From contig LT635925.1 of NCBI GenBank assembly GCA_900128565.1, positions 1-48,899 of the forward strand: a stretch of DNA of 48,899 nucleotides, written 5' to 3'. A program made the translations under genes and the position numbers. Positions 8,953 to 17,339 of the stretch are shown one piece after another. This DNA comes from Stramenopiles sp. TOSAG23-6 (Eukaryota > Sar). The notes under the pieces were generated by a model. It ran no database searches, was not told where the DNA came from, and was given only the letters and a program-made list of their open reading frames with translations. Position 1 is the first letter of the stretch; every line of letters starts with the position of its first letter.

Positions 8953-9489
8953 ATGGATTGTCCGTATAATGTTCTTGGAGTATCTCCGAATGCAACATTT
9001 TTGGAGATAAAAAAAAGCTATCGAAAAGAAATTCTATTGCTTCATCCAGACAGGCATTTCGCCGTAGAGGCAAGTAGAAACAATGTCGATATTTCGAATG
9101 AAAATGAAGCCAAACGGTGTAAATTAGTAATTAATAGATCTAGTGACACAGTTGATGTAATAGCTAATAAATCGAATAGAGCTGATCAGTTTACAAAGGT
9201 ACAAAAGGCGTGGGAAATCCTTCGGAACTCCAATACACGTTTACAGTACGACCAAACAGTCCAGCACAAAATAGACCAAACGGAGCGAATTTCATTAACT
9301 AGTGCACGTGATGAACGTAGTCTTGATGATTTTAAGTATAATGAAGAAAATGATTCCTTCACTTTATCATGTCGCTGTGGTGGAACGCTTTTCATTCTGG
9401 CTTCTGAACTTGAGGATGGTTATGACATAGTTGAATGTTCAGATTGTTCAGTTATTGTTCGAATACTTTATGATATTATTGATGAATAG
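8953..9489 (+). CDS. DPH4: Diphthamide biosynthesis protein 4 (J-domain + CSL zinc finger)
   Basis: This 178-residue protein has an N-terminal J-domain (PYNVLGVSPNATFLEIKKSY) with the HPD motif in LLHPDRH, a variable insert, and a second J-domain part (KVQKAWEILRNSNTRLQYD). It ends in a DPH-type zinc finger with CxC (SCRCGG) and CxxC (CSDC). This J plus CSL-finger architecture is that of DPH4/DNAJC24. That protein is a metal-binding co-chaperone in the first step of diphthamide formation on elongation factor 2. Start ATG 8953. A 50-bp tandem duplication overlaps the stop codon. Confidence 0.85.
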   Translation: MDCPYNVLGVSPNATFLEIKKSYRKEILLLHPDRHFAVEASRNNVDISNENEAKRCKLVINRSSDTVDVIANKSNRADQFTKVQKAWEILRNSNTRLQYDQTVQHKIDQTERISLTSARDERSLDDFKYNEENDSFTLSCRCGGTLFILASELEDGYDIVECSDCSVIVRILYDIIDE

Positions 9490-9551
9490 ATCTTTATTAT
9501 GTTATTGATCGAGTACTGTATGGTGTAATTAATGAATAGATCTTTATCATG
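9452..9551 (+). repeat. 50-bp tandem duplication across the DPH4 stop codon
   Basis: 9452-9501 and 9502-9551 align with a 50-nt period (both contain AATGAATAGATCTTTAT-like sequence) and about ten mismatches. The first copy encodes the last residues of DPH4; the second lies in the 3' flank. Confidence 0.8.
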
Positions 9552-9627
9552 TCATACATATATTATATATAGATAATTTATATACAACCATAAATAAATG
9601 ATACGAAATATAAATAAGATAGGATAG

Positions 9628-11544
9628 TTAAAAACCTTCAAAACAGTCTTGCTTACCTGTATAAAGTACAATTTCTTCATCTTCTTCAAATTCATCAAAA
9701 TTGCTTCGATCTAAATTATTCTGAACATTTGGAAGAAACGGTGGTTCATATTTTCCACCTTGTAATTTAGACCAATCTATACCTCCAAACCAACGATGAT
9801 GTAGAATATCTTCACAGCCACCAATATGCATTCCAAGACGTAATGTATGTGTATGTCGTAGTAATTTATCCATTAAATCTTTCGAATCGGGTGAACTGCC
9901 ATCCGGGAAAACTAAACAACGTTCGGAGTGCACAATCTGTAAAAATATTTTACTTTCATCATTGTTTGCAAAAGGTGTTCTACCGAATAAGAGTTCATAT
10001 AAAAAAATTCCAAGTGACCAATAATCAACAGCGCGATTATGACCTTTTGCGAGAACAATTTCTGGAGCTAAATATTCCGGACTTCCACATAACGTCATTG
10101 TTTTTTCATCATCTGTTACATACTTAGCAAATCCAAAATCACTCACTTTTATATATCCGCTTCTTGTGATTAATATATTTTCTGGTTTAAGATTTCTAAA
10201 AATGTAAAATGATTTATGGATGTGCTGAATTGCAAGAAGAACCAAACTAACATAATTTCTTGAAATATTCTCTTTGAGGCCACCAAAGCGAGTGAAAGGT
10301 AATACATCCGAATCATACAAGACTGTCCACAAGTCACCACCAGGTACAAATTCTAGAAACATATAAAGAAAATCTTTGTTTTGCCACGTACCAAATAAGT
10401 GCAAGATACAGGGATGATTCAATTTCTGTAAACAATGTTTTTCAGAAAATATATTTTGTATTTGATGTGTTTTTTCAATATAACTTTTTTGGAAAGATTT
10501 CAATAAGTAAATCTTCCCTGATGCATCGTGACTAATTAGTTTACTCCGAGAAAATGTACCAATACCAATAACTCCATGGGAAGTCACCTCCACATCTATA
10601 TCAGAAATTATTATGTTTGACTTTTGCAATGATTCACTGGTATCATCTATTTGATCATTTACAGAATTATTTTTTTCATTTGATATCTCTTGGTTCTTTC
10701 TATTAGAGTTAGGGCCGTTTTCTAGGAGATGGGTTAGGGGTCCAAGCAAATTATTGAAGTCTACTCTATCTAATACTAAACAAATTAACGGACTGCCAGC
10801 AGCACTACACGTAGCATCCCTTGGTTCATTCTTTAATAAGGCCCTTTCTCCAAAAAAATTACCCGAATAAAGTTTTGCTAATACAACCTTTTGTTTTTCT
10901 TTTGTTTGACTGACTTCGACACAACCTTCCTCAACTATGTAAAACTTAGTCCCTTCTTCGCCTTCAACTACAACATGCTCACCATCTGCGTAAGAAACAG
11001 ATTGTAAAGTTTCTGCGATACGAGTAATTTGAGACATCTGAAGACTTTTTAGTAAAGGAACTTTACGGAGAAATTTTATACGCCTTCGTAATTTCTTTTC
11101 TGATTCAGCGGCAAGCACCTTACGAAAACCAAGTCTTTCTATGGTCCATAATACTCCATATTCACAGCATAGTATAGATGCTGCACGTGGTGAGTTGTAC
11201 ATGAGACCTAATTCCCCAAACGCGGCAGGTCCTTCAATATTTCCTATTTTGTGACCAGCGACAATAACATCAACTTTTCCGTGTTCAATGACATAAAACA
11301 CGTCACCTATCTCTCCTTCTCTAATAATATATTCGCCAGGTGCCATTAGTCTTCGGTTCATTGAATCAATCACAGCACTGAGAGAAACTTTATCAAGAGC
11401 TTTAAAAAGAAAGTGTTTATGCAAAGCTTGCTCAATCTTTGTACGTACCTCTTGAGATTTAGGAACCAACGTAAATTTTTCATCTGCGTTTGTCGAAAAC
11501 GACTCGTTTGCTATAACACCACGTCTTATCGAACTTCTACTCAT
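9628..11544 (-). CDS. Cyclic-nucleotide-dependent (PKG-like) AGC kinase, HRD Asp changed to Asn
   Basis: This 638-residue protein has two cyclic-nucleotide-binding domains (about residues 45-155 and 165-275) followed by an AGC kinase domain (about 325-600), the layout of cGMP-dependent protein kinase. Phosphate-binding cassettes are FGELGLMYNSPRAAS (Arg120) and FGERALLKNEPRDA (Arg242). Kinase landmarks seen: beta-3 Lys349, alpha-C Glu368, DFG 469-471, the TMTLCGSPEYLAPE activation segment (Thr484), and an acidic C-terminal tail. The catalytic loop reads FRNLKPEN, so the HRD aspartate is Asn451 (codon 10194-10192, AAT). The glycine loop (GIGTFSRS) lacks its third Gly. Phosphotransfer may be impaired or lost while cyclic-nucleotide sensing is kept. 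It shares a promoter region with aconitase. Confidence 0.85.
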   Translation of the reverse strand: MSRSSIRRGVIANESFSTNADEKFTLVPKSQEVRTKIEQALHKHFLFKALDKVSLSAVIDSMNRRLMAPGEYIIREGEIGDVFYVIEHGKVDVIVAGHKIGNIEGPAAFGELGLMYNSPRAASILCCEYGVLWTIERLGFRKVLAAESEKKLRRRIKFLRKVPLLKSLQMSQITRIAETLQSVSYADGEHVVVEGEEGTKFYIVEEGCVEVSQTKEKQKVVLAKLYSGNFFGERALLKNEPRDATCSAAGSPLICLVLDRVDFNNLLGPLTHLLENGPNSNRKNQEISNEKNNSVNDQIDDTSESLQKSNIIISDIDVEVTSHGVIGIGTFSRSKLISHDASGKIYLLKSFQKSYIEKTHQIQNIFSEKHCLQKLNHPCILHLFGTWQNKDFLYMFLEFVPGGDLWTVLYDSDVLPFTRFGGLKENISRNYVSLVLLAIQHIHKSFYIFRNLKPENILITRSGYIKVSDFGFAKYVTDDEKTMTLCGSPEYLAPEIVLAKGHNRAVDYWSLGIFLYELLFGRTPFANNDESKIFLQIVHSERCLVFPDGSSPDSKDLMDKLLRHTHTLRLGMHIGGCEDILHHRWFGGIDWSKLQGGKYEPPFLPNVQNNLDRSNFDEFEEDEEIVLYTGKQDCFEGF

Positions 11545-11904
11545 ATTTCCAATCCGTTATTCACGGGTATATTAATAATAATTGTAAATAATATATAATA
11601 CAAAGAGATTGTGCGTCAAATTCTTTTACACGGAGATCGAAAATTTAAATTTAATGCCTGTGTCACGTGTAACTGTTGGTTAAACTGTGCACTGCTATAT
11701 ATCATCTTTGCTAGCCCTAACCCTAGTACGTAATTAAATTTAATTGTCCTAATAATTTCGGTCCTAATATTTTCCTAATATTTCCGTTGCGGTCAAAAAG
11801 TCGTCAAAAAAATCGCTTCACGGTTTCTTGCCATCTTCTTCGCTGATGAAGTGTGTGAAAGAAGGTCCACACAATTATTTTACCTGTTGAATTTACCTTT
11901 CCCA
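11545..11904. other. Head-to-head intergenic region, kinase / aconitase
   Basis: This 360-bp spacer holds a CACGTG palindrome near 11665, a CCCTAACCCTA telo-box-like motif at 11715-11725, and repeated CCTAATATTT-type sequence near 11763-11785. Confidence 0.5.
11715..11725. promoter_or_regulatory. Telo-box-like motif CCCTAACCCTA
   Basis: Two CCCTAA-type units sit between divergent genes, 180 bp from the aconitase start codon. The following bases (GTACGTA) resemble those after the motif at 43223 (GTACCTA). In plants such telomere-like motifs are promoter elements; a similar role here is inference. Confidence 0.35.
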
Positions 11905-14628
11905 ATGCAGCATTTTGTCAGTCGAGCATCTCGTTCGATTCGTGTTAGTACTGTCCACCAAAAACTTAATTGTATTCGTAGTTTTTCAGCTTTTAAGGAC
12001 GAATATGAAGTTCACGTCGCTGAACGTGCTTCAGAAGGGCTTGTGCCACTTCCAATTGATGCGACTCAAGCTGCCCAGTTAGTTGAACTTGCAAAAGCTC
12101 CTCCAGCTGGCGAAGAATCTATGATTGAGGATTTACTAGTGAATCGTGTTCCGCCAGGTGTGGATGATGCAGCATATGTTAAAGCTGCTTTTTTGTCAGA
12201 TGTGGCTAAAGGAGAGGTTACTTCACCCCTCTTTTCAAAAGAACGCGCTGCTGAATTACTTGGTACAATGCAGGGTGGCTATAACATTTCTAGTCTTGTT
12301 GAACTGCTGGATGACTCTGGTAAACTTGGCGAAATAGCCGCAACGCAATTGACAAAGACGCTTTTAATGTTTGATGCATTTTATGATGTTGAAGAGAAAG
12401 CTAAAGCTGGTAACAAAAATGCTCAAAGAGTAATGCAATCTTGGGCAGATGCTGAGTGGTTTACTTCCCGGCCTGAAGTTGCCGATAAAATTAGTTTAAC
12501 TGTGTTTAAAGTTACGGGAGAAACTAATACGGATGACTTAAGTCCAGCTCCTGATGCGTGGTCTAGACCTGATATTCCTTTGCATGCCAAAGCTATGCTG
12601 AAAATAAGTCGAGATGGTATAAAACCTGACGTCGATGGTGAAGTTGCTCCGTTGGCTCAATTGGAAGAACTTAAAGCAAAAGGTTTACCTTTGGCATATG
12701 TCGGTGATGTTGTTGGAACAGGTTCGTCCCGTAAATCGGCAACAAATTCTGTTCTTTGGTTTATGGGTGAAGATATTCCTTATGTTCCAAATAAGAGAGC
12801 TGGTAGTGTCTGTATTGGTGGTAAGATTGCACCAATATTTTTTAATACCATGGAAGACTCAGGAGCTTTACCATTAGAGATGGATGTATCAAATTTAAAT
12901 ATGGGTGATCAAATTGATATTTACCCATATGAAGGTAAGGTATGTAAACATGGAACAGATGAAATAATAACAACATTTGAAGTAAAAACCAAAGTCATCT
13001 TAGATGAAGTCAGAGCTGGAGGTAGAATTCCACTCATTATTGGTCGAGGTTTAACTACAAAAGCAAGAGATTCTCTATCATTGAAACCAACGGATGTTTT
13101 TAATACGCCTCATACCGCAGAAGACACGAATAAAGGGTATACTTTAGCACAAAAAATGGTAGGTATTGCTTGTGGTGTAAACGGTGTTCGTCCAGGGAGT
13201 TACTGTGAACCAATTATGACAACTGTTGGGTCACAGGATACGACTGGACCAATGACCCGTGATGAATTAAAAGATTTAGCATGTCTTGGATTTTCTGCAG
13301 ATCTTGTTATGCAATCATTTTGTCATACAGCGGCATATCCTAAACCCGTTGATGTCACAACACATCACACTCTGCCTGACTTTATTATGAATCGTGGTGG
13401 TGTTTCACTACGACCTGGTGATGGTATTATTCATTCTTGGTTGAATAGAATGTTATTACCTGATACAGTAGGTACTGGTGGCGATTCACACACACGTTTT
13501 CCTATTGGGATTTCTTTCCCTGCTGGTTCAGGGTTAGTTGCATTTGCGGCAGCTACAGGTGTAATGCCATTAGACATGCCAGAATCTGTCTTGGTTCGAT
13601 TTTCAGGAGAAATGCAAAAAGGAATTACTTTACGTGATCTTGTACATGCTATTCCATTGTATGCAATTAAAGAAGGTCACCTGACTGTTGAAAAGGCAGG
13701 TAAAAAAAATGTATTTTCCGGTCGTGTGCTTGAAATTGAAGGTCTTGAAGATTTAAAATGTGAACAAGCTTTTGAATTAAGTGATGCGTCAGCAGAAAGA
13801 TCAGCTGCTGGTTGTTCAATTAAATTGAATGAAGAACCGATCAAAGAATATCTATCATCTAACATTACCATGTTAAAATGGATGATTGATAGTGGTTATG
13901 GTGATAAACGTACGATTGAACGTCGTATATGTAATATGGAAGCTTGGTTGGAGAATCCTACATTACTTCGAGCGGATAAGGATGCTGAGTATCATACTAC
14001 GATTGATATTAATATGTCAGAAATTAAAGAACCTATACTTTGTTGTCCAAATGACCCTGATGATGCAAAAACATTAAGTGAGGTTCAAGGTGAAACCATT
14101 GATGAAGTTTTTATTGGCTCTTGTATGACCAATATAGGTCACTTTCGCGCTGCTGGGAAACTTTTGGAGAACTTTGATGGTCAATTACCAACGAGATTAT
14201 GGATCGCTCCACCAACAAAAATGGATGCTGAACAATTGAGTTCTGAAGGCTATTATGCAACATTTGGTAAAGTGGGAGCACGATCGGAGATGCCAGGCTG
14301 TTCATTATGTATGGGAAATCAAGCTCGCGTCGGTGATGAAACAACTTGTGTTTCCACATCAACGAGAAACTTTCCAAATCGGTTAGGCAAAGGAGCAAAT
14401 GTCTATTTAGCGTCTGCAGAATTAGCAGCAACAGCGGCTATTTTAGGGAAGTTACCAACCAATGAAGAGTATCAATCATACGCATCAAGTATTAATACAC
14501 AATCCGCTGATGTATACCGATACCTTAATTTTGATCAATTGCCTGCCTTTGTAGATTCTGCTGCTAATATAGAACTGTCTACTGAGATGATGGCGGCTGC
14601 GAAAAAATTAAGAGGAAAAATGTTGTAA
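11905..14628 (+). CDS. acnB: Aconitate hydratase B, mitochondrial
   Basis: This 907-residue enzyme is close to bacterial aconitase B along its whole length, from the N-terminal HEAT-like domain (VAERASEG, NRVPPGVD, GTMQGGYNI) to the end. It isomerises citrate and isocitrate in the TCA cycle. The three [4Fe-4S] ligands are Cys740 (GSCMTNIGHF) and Cys799/Cys802 (GCSLCMGNQ). They sit exactly 30 positions after Cys710/769/772 of the E. coli enzyme, so the N-terminus carries about 30 extra residues. That extension (MQHFVSRASRSIRVSTVHQK) is Arg/Ser-rich without acids, a typical mitochondrial presequence. The frame opens at a GTG (11851), but the first ATG, 11905, gives the presequence directly. No intron is seen. 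Confidence 0.95.
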   Translation: MQHFVSRASRSIRVSTVHQKLNCIRSFSAFKDEYEVHVAERASEGLVPLPIDATQAAQLVELAKAPPAGEESMIEDLLVNRVPPGVDDAAYVKAAFLSDVAKGEVTSPLFSKERAAELLGTMQGGYNISSLVELLDDSGKLGEIAATQLTKTLLMFDAFYDVEEKAKAGNKNAQRVMQSWADAEWFTSRPEVADKISLTVFKVTGETNTDDLSPAPDAWSRPDIPLHAKAMLKISRDGIKPDVDGEVAPLAQLEELKAKGLPLAYVGDVVGTGSSRKSATNSVLWFMGEDIPYVPNKRAGSVCIGGKIAPIFFNTMEDSGALPLEMDVSNLNMGDQIDIYPYEGKVCKHGTDEIITTFEVKTKVILDEVRAGGRIPLIIGRGLTTKARDSLSLKPTDVFNTPHTAEDTNKGYTLAQKMVGIACGVNGVRPGSYCEPIMTTVGSQDTTGPMTRDELKDLACLGFSADLVMQSFCHTAAYPKPVDVTTHHTLPDFIMNRGGVSLRPGDGIIHSWLNRMLLPDTVGTGGDSHTRFPIGISFPAGSGLVAFAAATGVMPLDMPESVLVRFSGEMQKGITLRDLVHAIPLYAIKEGHLTVEKAGKKNVFSGRVLEIEGLEDLKCEQAFELSDASAERSAAGCSIKLNEEPIKEYLSSNITMLKWMIDSGYGDKRTIERRICNMEAWLENPTLLRADKDAEYHTTIDINMSEIKEPILCCPNDPDDAKTLSEVQGETIDEVFIGSCMTNIGHFRAAGKLLENFDGQLPTRLWIAPPTKMDAEQLSSEGYYATFGKVGARSEMPGCSLCMGNQARVGDETTCVSTSTRNFPNRLGKGANVYLASAELAATAAILGKLPTNEEYQSYASSINTQSADVYRYLNFDQLPAFVDSAANIELSTEMMAAAKKLRGKML

Positions 14629-14890
14629 TTTTTGAGTAGATGGTATATGCGTATACCATTTTTTTATACGTGTTGATACACATAGTGTGTATCGCGTAGA
14701 TAATGATAAAAAACAAGAATAATTTTGTTGAGTGAGATTTCTTTGCGACATAATTCTAAAGAAAGCTGTGCAATGTGGATTATGTATAGCTTTGTATCAC
14801 TATATATGTATCGTGCGGTTCTATAGTTGTAATAAAATGGTAAACAATACACCAATTAAAAGTTCTTGTGATAAAAATCAAGTAAATCGT
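14629..14890. other. Tail-to-tail intergenic region
   Basis: This is a 262-bp AT-rich 3' region. A TATACCATTTTTTTATAC stretch follows the aconitase stop. Nothing else is recognised. Confidence 0.4.
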
Positions 14891-15292
14891 TTATTCTTGT
14901 GCATTTTCAGCTGCAGCTTTCTCCTGCTGTTTCTTTTGAAGAGCTAAAATTTCTTGTCCCATGGACTGCCTTTTTACGTGGATCGCTTTAATATCCTTAT
15001 CAAGTGCATCCATTTGTCCGACTATCAAGTTGATGCGACTTTGTACCATTGACTTTGCTTCATCCACGTCTTGTTTGATCAGTACTGGACCAACTTGTTT
15101 GAATACTTTATTTGAATCAGTTAAACCATTTAATTCGGTTTCAACAATTTTGTTTTCATTAAATTTAGTAATAAAACCTTGTTTTTTGGCAACAATATCC
15201 TGAAGTTCGCCTTCCAATTTTTGGTATTCTTCAAACCTTGCCTTCAACTCATTGCTTTGACGTGGGGCTATTTCAAAGGAACGCTGTGACAT
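14891..15292 (-). CDS. PFDN6: Prefoldin subunit 6 (beta-class)
   Basis: This 133-residue protein has the prefoldin beta-type layout: an N-terminal coiled coil, a beta-hairpin core with the subunit-6 signature FKQVGPVLIKQDVDEAKSMV, and a C-terminal coiled coil. Prefoldin subunit 6 belongs to the hexameric cytosolic chaperone that hands nascent actin and tubulin to the CCT chaperonin. Length matches the family (about 125-135). Start ATG 15292; the stop lies tail to tail with aconitase. It shares its promoter region with the gene at 15643. Confidence 0.9.
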   Translation of the reverse strand: MSQRSFEIAPRQSNELKARFEEYQKLEGELQDIVAKKQGFITKFNENKIVETELNGLTDSNKVFKQVGPVLIKQDVDEAKSMVQSRINLIVGQMDALDKDIKAIHVKRQSMGQEILALQKKQQEKAAAENAQE

Positions 15293-15642
15293 ATTATTGT
15301 TATTTGACTTATTGTGATTTCTAGAGGGTACTATATATTTGGTGAATTTCGCACTTTCCCAAAATTATGTATACAATCAAACTAGAATATACTCTTAATA
15401 ATACTGCGTATTCTATGAGCTTTATATTTGCGCATGAGAGAGGACAGAGAGGCCAAGCGAATTGTCAATTGACCGAGTCACGGCCGACTTACAAAATTGA
15501 CAAAATTAAGGGTTAGGGTTAAATTTTTTATTATTTCGTGATTTTTTTCTTCCGCGATATCGAGATCTCAGAATCAGATCGTATCCATATATCGTCGTGC
15601 GCACAAACTCCACCAGAACAGTATTGCGATTTTCTAGTTACA
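15293..15642. other. Head-to-head intergenic region, PFDN6 / 15643 gene
   Basis: This 350-bp spacer contains a telo-box-like AGGGTTAGGGTTAAA at 15509-15523. A non-ATG open stretch (15538-15642) precedes the chosen start of the downstream gene. Confidence 0.45.
15509..15523. promoter_or_regulatory. Telo-box-like motif AGGGTTAGGGTTAAA
   Basis: The reverse complement is TTTAACCCTAACCCT, matching the motifs at 11715, 40853 and 43220. It is 120 bp upstream of the start at 15643, between divergent genes. Confidence 0.35.
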
Positions 15643-17281
15643 ATGTCAGCATTATCACCTAGTAAATGCAAGGCATGCTCAGGTAAACATGTTGCTCATG
15701 TTTGTAGCCGTTCAACAAAGTATCGGCAAGATAATGGTGAATATGCCGGGAAAAGGCTTGCAAATAAGCGTCGAATGAATTCTGTAGGTCATGACGTAGA
15801 TAATATTGATCAGAAAGGGATAAAACGTCCACGAAAAGCATGTATGTATCCACGTGATAATGGAAGAGGTTCGCGGAGGACTTTTTTAAAATTAGCAAAT
15901 AGTTCAAAAAAAACGCCGAAGGACACTGTAGCTGATCTTCGCTCTGAATTATTGTCGAGAACTGTTGTTTACAACCCAGAAACAAAAATGCATTGCCGTG
16001 AGTGGGATACAACCGATGTTGTAAAGGGTGTAATTTCGGCCCTTCAAAAAAATGGTACACTGACTAGTTCACAAGTTGCATCAATAATTGGTGCCCCTGA
16101 AGGACACGTATGTTTTCATCTTGAATTTCAATTTTTTTTCTACCAAATTTCGTACCTAACGAATTTCAAGTGCAATATATTTTCCTAAAATACATGTTCA
16201 AGTTGTTTTAGATATTTTAGTGACAACTCCTTTAGCAAGTGAAGTTTTGGTTGGTACACGTGAACAAGTAAAAAAGTATACTGAAAATTTATCAAGAAGA
16301 GAAATACGGCGTCGTTTTAAAATGTTAGTAAAAGGTAATCCTGGTAGTTTGGCAGCCTTGGATGATAGAAAGAGCAAAAAAAATGAATCTAAAGGAAAAG
16401 TAATTGAATCCAAAGGAAAAGTAATTGAATCTAAAGTAGAACAAGTTGAATCTAAAGTAGAACAAGTTGAATCTAAAGTAGAACAAGTTGAATCTAAAGA
16501 AAAAGAAATTCAAAACCTGGTAATCATTGAAAGTATAGATAAGAAGTCTTCGTCAGTTACAAGTAATACTTGCAATACAAGTGATACGAATGAAAAGACC
16601 ACTACTCTTACTTCTAAGCCTAATGAAAGTGATGTGAATGAAAAAGCTGTTCAAGAATGCTCTCATCCGAATAGTCAAAAATTAGAAAACGAAAATGTTG
16701 TAGTAAAGACAAATATTTCTCCAACCAAAGTTACAGATTTGGAGAAGAAGGAGGATGATATAGGGCATACTTCATCTGTACCTCCTTCATCAATACATAA
16801 TAAGCAACATAATACTATTACGGCTTCTACTGCTTCACCATCCAAAACAACTACGCCTTTAGTAGCACCACCAGCAACAACACAGACAACATCCCAGACA
16901 ACATCTCAAACAGCTTCATTACAAGAAATACCAGCAACAACAACAACAACAACAACCATGAAAATACTAACAAAAAATTTCACTCAGGATATAAAACCAA
17001 CTGTTACACAAGATGGCCTGACTGTGACGTATATTTATAGAGACGGAAATCCGCTTCCATCAAGCATTCCATTAGGTAATATTGCCGATGCTATTAGATT
17101 AGAACGATTGCTCGTTCTTCGTAGCTCATCAAGAATCAAAATGTATAAAGCTGAAATGAAGAAACCTGTGAAAGAACGAAAGGTTCAAGATTTGTTGAAG
17201 AGGTATATTAAAAGTCATAAAGAACTGAATAGAAATGATTTCTATTCAGCAATTGCAGAAACCTTATTATCAGAGGAGTGA
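15643..17281 (+). CDS. Nuclear-looking CxxC-knuckle protein, interrupted by an intron element
   Basis: Two exons, 15643-16107 and 16196-17281, give 516 residues once the element at 16108-16195 is removed; they join as EGH|VQVVLDILVTTPLA. The N-terminus has a Cys/His cluster (CKACSGKHVAHVC) and a basic, probably nuclear, stretch (KRPRKACMYPRDNGRGSRR). A helical segment around the junction (NGTLTSSQVASIIGAPEGHV) could be a winged-helix or HTH-like fold. The middle is low complexity, with six 7-residue repeats (ESKVEQV type) and Thr-rich runs. The C-terminus is a conserved-looking region around TVTYIYRDGNPLPSSIPLG. The upstream non-ATG frame was not used. Function unknown; DNA or chromatin binding is only a guess. 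Confidence 0.65.
16108..16195 (+). mobile_element. Introner-like element 1 (88 nt), non-AG 3' end
   Basis: It starts GTATGTTTTC and ends AAAATACAT, immediately before GT. The core AAATTTCGTACCTAACGA is shared with the other copies, and the TACCTAAC branch-like A (16159) is 36 nt from the 3' end. Precise removal joins the two halves in frame (…GGA CAC|GTT CAA…). Every AG downstream in reach (16170, 16202, 16211, 16220) used with this GT gives an immediate stop. The junction is ambiguous by the shared GT. Confidence 0.85.
16385..16510 (+). repeat. Six 21-nt tandem coding repeats
   Basis: Six units of 21 nt encode ESKGKVI (2), ESKVEQV (3) and ESKEKEI (1). The three central units are identical at the DNA level. 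Confidence 0.9.
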
Positions 17282-17339
17282 GTAAAACATATAAAGTGTG
17301 TAATATAGTATAGTATAGATTCAAATTTATTTTAAATCA

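Noticed and set aside
16108-16220. Canonical GT-AG intron for element 1
   Set aside because: Each AG in reach (16170, 16202, 16211, 16220) joined to the GT at 16108 gives an in-frame stop at or soon after the junction.
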